Assembly (NCBI GenBank): GCA_963747965.1
Contig: CAVVGZ010000001.1
Span: forward strand, 3,193 to 67,192
Direction of reading: 5' to 3'
Length of the DNA: 64,000 nt
Source of the DNA: CAVVGZ01 sp963747965
Lineage (GTDB): Bacteria > Chloroflexota > Anaerolineae > Anaerolineales > Anaerolineaceae
The notes under the pieces were generated by a model. It saw only the letters and a program-made list of their open reading frames with translations, searched no databases and was not told the origin of the DNA. Of this stretch, positions 58,440 to 64,000 are shown in pieces. Each line of letters starts with the position of its first letter. The stretch's first letter is position 1. Position numbers and translations under genes: made by a program.

Positions 58440-59124
58440 ATTTTATTCTCCCTTAACCTTGAGCTAATTTGTTTTTTATAACCAGGAATCCCGTCTCCTG
58501 CCGGGGATGCTGGATACCAATCTGCCACGGAGAGCCATCGGGTTTCCGCCTAGAGGTACAACATTGCCGCCGAGATTTGAATATGCCGATGTGACTCCAA
58601 AATCCTTGAATACTTCCAGGATCTCATCGCCGGCAAATCCTTTCCCGATCATGCCTAGATCAATCGACTGGCCGATATATCTCAATTCGGCGGTCATATC
58701 CCAGGGATCCAGGATCAAATTCCTATCATTGACCAGTGGAAGAACCTGATGGATACGATTTTCATCCGGTTCAGACAAGGATGTCTTACCTTGATTCCAC
58801 AGGCTGTACCAATGGTTCGATGGTCACGTTAAAGCATCCTGGACAGGATCTGGAAAACTCAATCGCTTTCGACAGTAGTTGATAGGTTTCGAGGCTTACC
58901 TTTTCCCTGTTTACCCCTGCAGATTGATTAATTCGGCTGATTTCACTACCCGGATTGAAACGGCTGATGAGCTTTTCAATCCGGGAAATTTCGGAACATA
59001 CAGCTGTGAGGCTTTCTTCGGCACACCCTCCATATGCCAGATGGGTCATTATTGTACCCATTGCCATACGGGTCGTCTTCCTAGCCAGATTGGTCCTGAT
59101 GTACATACCGGTTTTTTCTTTCAT
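58440..59124 (-). pseudogene. Broken ApbE-like FAD:protein FMN transferase
   Basis: Remains of an ApbE-family flavinyltransferase, which attaches FMN to proteins such as Rnf/Nqr subunits. The start region (M-A-M-G-T-I-M-T-H-L-A-Y-G) and the S-R-F-N-P-G-S-E-I motif are clear. The frame shifts near 58803 (dropping one C gives L-V-Q-L-W-N-Q-G), then continues with D-L-G-M-I-G-K-G-F-A-G-D and Y-S-N-L-G-G-N-V. It shifts again near 58541, where a third frame reads D-G-S-P-W-Q-I-G-I-Q-H-P and stops after N-K-L-A-Q-G. The C-terminal 80-100 residues with the family's late metal-binding motif are absent. The 5' end overlaps the alpha/beta hydrolase by 44 bases. Confidence 0.8.
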
Positions 59125-60139
59125 TGGTTTCCCCTGATGCGCCTGTGTTTTTGTTCAGGAATTGGTTAATCTCCGTATTAACTTCCTGGCTGTGTCCCAA
59201 ATGCGGGTGACCACCATCCGGCAGAACATACAAGCGTTTGTTCGGGAATTTTTCTGCCAGGTCCCTCACATTTTCAATATTTGAATACGGGTCATCTTCT
59301 GCCCCAATCAGCAGCACCGGAGTTGCGATATTACTCAGCGGGTAAGGGCTGCATTCAGAGATAGACTCGTAGAAGTCGTCATTGAATTGAGGGTCATAGT
59401 TATCATAAATAAATCCGTCAATCCGTTCGCTGAGGGGTAACGTGGTTGACAGGGTTTGGTCCAGTTCAGTCTTATAATCCGGGGTAAGGGTGAATTCTCT
59501 GGGTACTCCAAGCATCTGGTACCCAAACGACCTGAAGTATGTGATCATTGTCCAATAAAAAAAATCACTCCGCATCAGAGTGTCGAATATTATCCTGGGC
59601 GGCGGGGGTACAACCACTTTCCCGGGTGCAGCCGGTGCAAGCAGAATCAATGCTGAGATCCGCTCCGGATAGCGCGCAGCAAACCGGATGGAAGAAGTAG
59701 CGCCTCCCGAGAAAGTGAAAACGGCCGCCTGCTGGATACCCAGTTCATCCAGCAGGCAGGCATATGCATCTGCCTGCATGTCAACACTGGCATTTTCAGG
59801 CAGGGGTGTTTGCAGGTATCCGAATCGGGAGATGGAAATCACCTGGAACCCTGCATCGATAATCGGTTTTGCCACCAGTAATCCCTGGTCAAATCCGCCC
59901 ATTGTGCCATGCACAACCAGTACCGGATATCCGTCGCCGATTCGCGCATACTCGATTGGACCGCAGTCCGTCTTGACCACTTGACTGCCCAGGTCGTTTA
60001 TATGCTTGCGTGCGGCGCTGATTTCCCGCTGATAGCGGGTAAAGACAGCCACAATCACAAAAATGATGATTCCAGTGAGTATTATCAAAATGAGACATTT
60101 CGAATTTGTCATTTGTTTTCCATCCTTTATAAAAATCAA
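59081..60139 (-). CDS. Membrane-anchored alpha/beta hydrolase
   Basis: 352-residue alpha/beta hydrolase with one N-terminal transmembrane helix (about residues 12-32), so the catalytic domain probably faces outside. The oxyanion segment is V-V-H-G-T-M-G-G, the nucleophile elbow T-F-S-G-G-A, the acid region L-I-G-A-E-D-D-P-Y, and the catalytic His is in G-G-H-P-H-L-G-H. The elbow is not the strict G-x-S-x-G but suits the small-x-Ser-x-small rule. The substrate is unknown. Its 3' end overlaps the ApbE remnant. Confidence 0.85.
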   Translation of the reverse strand: MIFIKDGKQMTNSKCLILIILTGIIIFVIVAVFTRYQREISAARKHINDLGSQVVKTDCGPIEYARIGDGYPVLVVHGTMGGFDQGLLVAKPIIDAGFQVISISRFGYLQTPLPENASVDMQADAYACLLDELGIQQAAVFTFSGGATSSIRFAARYPERISALILLAPAAPGKVVVPPPPRIIFDTLMRSDFFYWTMITYFRSFGYQMLGVPREFTLTPDYKTELDQTLSTTLPLSERIDGFIYDNYDPQFNDDFYESISECSPYPLSNIATPVLLIGAEDDPYSNIENVRDLAEKFPNKRLYVLPDGGHPHLGHSQEVNTEINQFLNKNTGASGETNERKNRYVHQDQSG

Positions 60140-60151
60140 ATCAACCCATTA

Positions 60152-60403
60152 TTACAGGGGAAGTGATTCATCTTGTCTCTCATTTGAATTCCGGATTGGT
60201 GGGTATCCGCTGGTAACCGAAATCAATTTCAAATTGAGGTCCCGGACACGTTCGAGTAAACCGTGAAGCGCAGCCTGGTCGGGCAGCAAGCCGGATAGCA
60301 GGGTTTCATTTCCTTCCAGGTGAGTTATCTTTAGGCCTGCAAACCATTCCGACCATTGTTGATCCAGCTGGCCCTTGATCTTGATCTCATAATATTCTGG
60401 CAC
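60152..60403 (-). CDS. Small conserved protein of unknown function
   Basis: 83-residue protein without signal peptide or membrane segment. It begins M-P-E-Y-Y-E-I-K-I-K-G, has W-S-E-W-F-x-G-L and H-L-E-G-N-E-T, and contains D-Q-A-A-L-H-G-L-L-E-R-V-R-D-L-N-L-K-L in the middle. I recognise the pattern as a short conserved protein often found near regulators in Chloroflexota and Actinobacteria, but know no function. It lies 11 bases downstream of the flavodoxin-like gene and just upstream of the hydrolase. Confidence 0.7.
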   Translation of the reverse strand: MPEYYEIKIKGQLDQQWSEWFAGLKITHLEGNETLLSGLLPDQAALHGLLERVRDLNLKLISVTSGYPPIRNSNERQDESLPL

Positions 60404-60414
60404 TTTGGCTCTCC

Positions 60415-61188
60415 CTATGCGATCATGTTTCGAATTGTTGGCGTAATTCTATCAAAAAGAAAGCCGGCTGCCTTCTTCAGTGGTCCCAGGCGAATAGGAT
60501 AAAAGTAATCCGATGTGAGCCAGCCTTTCTCAGCATAATACCTGTAGTCACGGCTCCTGTCATCAAGCTCCTGGTTAATCGAGGTTCGCCCCATCCTGAA
60601 ACCTACCAGCATGAACCAGGATGGCACAGGATAGGCCGGCTTCATCAGTTTGGCGTAGTAGCGTTTGCTCAGGGCAGCAAGATCCCGGTCGATCTTTTGT
60701 TGAACTTTCTCCGTCCTCGGAACAAAGCCGGTGATGATGCTTCCTTTCACGGTGTTGAATCCCAGAATCCTGGCGGTGAAATCGAAGTACTGAGCGATCT
60801 TGTCGCCGCCGGTGAAACCCTGGGTGACGATGCTGGTACAGGTCTTCCCAAAGAAACTTGGCCGGTGAGCAAGGTAGCCGAATCTGTCCAGGAATGTCTT
60901 CATGATCCCGGACATATGGAACATGTAGTTCGGGGTGGCGAAGACAACTCCGTCAGACGCCTTGATCTTGTTCACCAGTATGCTCAGGTCGTCTTTTATC
61001 GGGCAGAACTCCTCGCCTTTATCAAAGCACACCCGGCAGCCCCTGCAAAACCCCAGCCTGTAATCGCTCAGGATAACAATTTCGTAATCGACTTCTCCCA
61101 GGGATTGCAGGTTAGCAAGGAATTGCTCAACGGCTATATATGTGTTCTTATTGAGGCCACTTCCAACAAATGCGGTAACTCTTTTCAT
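60415..61188 (-). CDS. Flavodoxin-like NAD(P)H-dependent oxidoreductase
   Basis: 257-residue protein of the NADPH-dependent FMN reductase/flavodoxin-fold family. The flavin-phosphate loop is at the start (G-S-G-L-N-K-N-T-Y), with a C-R-G-C-R-V-C-F cluster near residue 49 and F-C-P-I-K-D-D after it, typical of the iron-sulfur-flavoprotein-like subgroup. A-T-P-N-Y-M-F-H-M-S-G-I-M-K-T-F-L-D-R is the flavin ring region. It is the first gene of a minus-strand run (small protein, hydrolase, ApbE remnant). Confidence 0.87.
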   Translation of the reverse strand: MKRVTAFVGSGLNKNTYIAVEQFLANLQSLGEVDYEIVILSDYRLGFCRGCRVCFDKGEEFCPIKDDLSILVNKIKASDGVVFATPNYMFHMSGIMKTFLDRFGYLAHRPSFFGKTCTSIVTQGFTGGDKIAQYFDFTARILGFNTVKGSIITGFVPRTEKVQQKIDRDLAALSKRYYAKLMKPAYPVPSWFMLVGFRMGRTSINQELDDRSRDYRYYAEKGWLTSDYFYPIRLGPLKKAAGFLFDRITPTIRNMIA

Positions 61189-61346
61189 CGGTTAACTCCT
61201 CTTAAATCACATCAAACTTTTGTATCTGTTTCTAATTTAATACAATTCAAGAAAGCCCGCATCTGCCAAATGGGATATTCAGGGTTTATTTACAGGGTTT
61301 ACCCCGCTGGTTTATACGATTATGTTGGGAAATTTTTCAGGAAAAC

Positions 61347-64000
61347 TTAGGAAAGGATTCCAAACTGTCTGGCGCGTGCGACTGCCTCAGTCCGGTTAGC
61401 GACATCCAGTTTGCGGAAAATATTGGCTGTATGTGCTTTAACAGTACCGGTGGATACGATAAGTTGCCGGGCAATCTCCTGGTTGGTGTTACCCAGGGCT
61501 ATGAGCTGGAGTACTTCCAGCTCACGCCTGGATAGAAGTTCAATCAAACCAACCGGCTTTAGACCTGGAGAACCTGCTTCTATTTTTAATGAAAAAGCAT
61601 CCAGCACTTTTTGTGCATATTGTTTATAACCTGGCTTTTCCAACCTAAGATAAGCTGCCAGGAGAGCCTGGATAGGATCACCAACATCTAAAAAGATCTG
61701 GATATAACCTTCCGGTTCTGCGAGAGCAAGACTGGATTCAAGTAATGCAAAAGCTTCCCTCAGGCACTGCTGTCCAGCGATTGCTGCAGCCTTTAACAAA
61801 TTGCATTCAAGTTGTCTTGTTTTTCGGCTGCCGGACGTCATCCCGGGAGTAAACCCGGCAAGCATATTTTCCACATCGTTATACCTGCCTTGTGCCAGGC
61901 GGATGCGGGCCAGGGTCAGACGGTAGCGTTCCTTGTAGAGATCAAAATCCCCGCTTAGCTGAATTTGATCCGCCCAACGGGAAGGATTTTGTAGATCCCC
62001 ACTTGCCAGCTGCAGGCGAACCTTCATGGTGTGGAAATCCTCATCGAATTCACGTGGTCGCGACCTGCTTTGCAATCTTCTCTCAAATTGCTCGACGATT
62101 TGCATTGCCCCGATGTAGTCTCCCTTAGCTCGAAGAACGCGTACCAGAGCGATGTGACCGAAGCCATCCGTCATAATATTCTGCCATGGCTGATTGGCTA
62201 GAAGTCCATCTCTGATATATTTCTCGGCATCTTCCAGGCAATTCCATTCGGTCAGTGCCTCCCCCAGGTCGATCTTCATGCTGCCGGAAGTATAAACAAA
62301 CTGGATATCACGATTTTTAACCGGGTCGAGAAATTCGTGGCACAGTGCGGCAGTTTCGTGTAAACGACCCAGCATCAGGTAGACACGGGTCAGAAATGGA
62401 GCCAGGGTGGGGATCGCAGCCGTTCCACGCTGTAGCTTCTCCCTCTGGATACACTTCTCTGCGACCTCCACCGCGCGGTCGAGTTCTCCTCTCCTTGCCA
62501 GGGCCATCCCATAGAGAAAATCGGCCGCGTTGCGCAGGATCTGCTCTTTGGTGGGGATTTCGTCCAGCAGGCGGACATCAGGCAGGGGATGTAAATCAAC
62601 CGTGTTTACCGGCGGGGCGAGAAATGCAATGGCCGAGGCGATAATCGTCTGCATCCATTGCTGCCCGGAATCAAGGTCTGAATCAGCAAGTTTTTTCGCC
62701 ATGTCGTTTAACAATGGGCGGGCTTCTGCAATGCGGCCCTGGATGATCAGAAACCAGGACAGGTAGAGGCCGATAATGGGCCGGTCCAGGATCATTTCTT
62801 GTGGAAGGCTGTCTGCCATTTGCAAAACAGAAGGGTCGCTTTCCGCTAAACGCACAGGCCCATAGCGCATGATAAGGTCGGCTGCCCGGCCATCCTCTTG
62901 AGCAGCCAGGAGTTGTTGAATGGCTTCGACGATGAATCCGTTCTGTTCCAACCAGGCGGAGGCTTGACAATGCAGGCGGGGAACCAAATTGGCTTGGGAT
63001 TGTTGCAGGCGAACTTTGAGCAAGTCGGAAAAGAGATGATGATAGCGGTACCATGTTCGCTCGTCATCAATCGAAATAAGAAAAAGATTTTCCCGTTCCA
63101 GGTATTTCAGAACATTGACCGAATGGCAAAAAGACGGCGTTCCCGGATAGGACCGACCATCCTCATTACCGGCCTCAGGTCTTTCATCACTTTCCAGAAC
63201 AGCATCACAGAGTGGACCTGTCAGGCGTTCCAAAACCGAGGTACACAAAAGAAAATGCTGAATTTCCGGTGGCTGGCCGGACAAGACCTCTTCAACCAGG
63301 TAATCCAGGATGTAGCGGTTTGTACCGGAGAACCCTTCGATAAACCCTGTTACATCTTTACGATCACGCATGGACAGAGCCGCCATCTGTAAGCCGGCAA
63401 TCCAGCCTTCCGTACGCTTTTCAAGTGCTGTTACCACTCCTGATCCAGGCGGAGGTCCATGACTTCATTCAGGAACTGGGCTGCCTCTGGCTCGGTAAAG
63501 CGGAGATCGGCTGCTCTGAGCTCAACGGTCTGGCCGCGCGCCCGCAGGCGCGATAAAGGAAGCGGAGGGTCGGAGCGCGTGGTGATCACCAGATGCAAGT
63601 TTTTGGGGCAGTGCTCAAGAAAAAAGCCACTCCTTCATGCACTATCGGGCTGCTGATCAGATGGTAGTCATCTAATACAAGGACTATTTCCGTATTGGCA
63701 CGATCCAGGTCATTGATAAGGCTGGTCAGCACCGCTTCAGGTGGTGCTTTCTGTATTCCCGCCATGAGTTTGGCAGCTTCCCTGCCAATCCGGTCGTCAG
63801 CAGCCTGGAGAGCAGCGATGAGATAAATCAGGAACCGTCCCGGTTGATTGTCGTTTTTATCCAGAGAAAGCCAGGCTGCGGGTATCCCACAACTGGCGAC
63901 GCAAGATGCCACCAGGGAAGACTTGCCAAAACCAGCCGGGGCGGTAATCAGGGTAAGCGGACCGCCCAATCCCTTTATCACCTGTTCCTGAAGCCGGGAG
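61347..64000 (-). CDS. MalT-like LuxR-family regulator, partial, two frameshifts
   Basis: Large ATP-dependent transcription activator (LAL/MalT type). The N-terminus lies beyond the window; the first visible part has Walker A A-P-A-G-F-G-K-S-S and Walker B V-L-V-L-D-D-Y-H. The frame breaks at a run of six A (63620-63625; one A missing gives F-F-L-E-H-C-P-K-N-L) and again near 63437 (one base missing gives D-Q-E-x-V-T-A-L-E-K). Then follow a TPR-like helical region and a C-terminal GerE helix-turn-helix (L-S-R-R-E-L-E-V-L-Q-L-I-A, T-V-K-A-H-T-A-N-I-F-R-K-L). It is likely to control a nearby transport or catabolic operon; the inducer is unknown. Confidence 0.85.

Overview
The window looks like a chromosomal segment of a fermenting or anaerobically respiring Chloroflexota bacterium, probably Anaerolineae. 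The gene mix points there rather than any single marker: several lipoprotein-type ABC importers, a DeoR-type regulator next to a ribose-family transporter, CxxCH-rich c-type cytochromes with lipoprotein or membrane anchors, a giant 2-hydroxyacyl-CoA dehydratase activase, and a MalT-like LuxR regulator. There is no rRNA, tRNA, phage, complete IS or CRISPR array that I can support. The taxonomic call is an inference.

Layout. 1-2.0 kb: the end of a secreted PHB-depolymerase-like esterase and a six-heme cytochrome. 2.5-10.6 kb: a ribose-family ABC importer (minus strand) whose binding protein carries an internal 964-bp tandem duplication, divergent from a DeoR/periplasmic-binding/DeoRC fusion regulator and a ROK sugar kinase. 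11.3-12.4 kb: a D-Ala-D-Ala-ligase-like ATP-grasp protein. 12.9-17.2 kb: a repeat-built 22-heme cytochrome, two small mono-heme lipoproteins and dCMP deaminase. 17.9-23.6 kb: a co-directional cluster of hydrolases (double isochorismatase, M20, isochorismatase-like, phosphotriesterase-like, aspartoacylase-like), in which three active sites have lost key residues. 23.5-24.8 kb: a duplicate of the lipoprotein/deaminase pair with a dead deaminase. 25.4-35.4 kb: a polyamine-type ABC importer, a cytoplasmic glycerophosphodiester phosphodiesterase, and EutA, EutB, EutC, EutL and EutQ, which together read as a glycerophosphoethanolamine or ethanolamine utilisation locus. 35.6-40.4 kb: debris of segmental duplications, a decayed BtpA-family gene and an FGGY kinase. 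40.5-48.7 kb (minus): IolD, a transaldolase-family protein, IolB and a ribose/inositol-type ABC importer, i.e. an inositol locus. 49.1-53.8 kb: a MarR regulator and a heterodimeric ABC exporter. 54-64 kb (minus): the giant activase, a broken ApbE, an alpha/beta hydrolase, a small conserved protein, a flavodoxin-like reductase and a LuxR-family regulator that runs off the window.

An unusual property of the whole window is that at least twelve otherwise well-conserved genes are each split by one or two single-base frameshifts, mostly one extra base. The downstream parts remain intact, so either the consensus sequence contains indel errors or the genome is recently losing genes. I annotate these as single genes with the shift position given. 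The most interesting biology is (i) GDPD coupled to an Eut core with only one shell-type protein, (ii) the hydrolase cluster with several apparently non-catalytic paralogues, (iii) the triple-domain DeoR regulator, and (iv) the repeat-expanded multiheme cytochrome.
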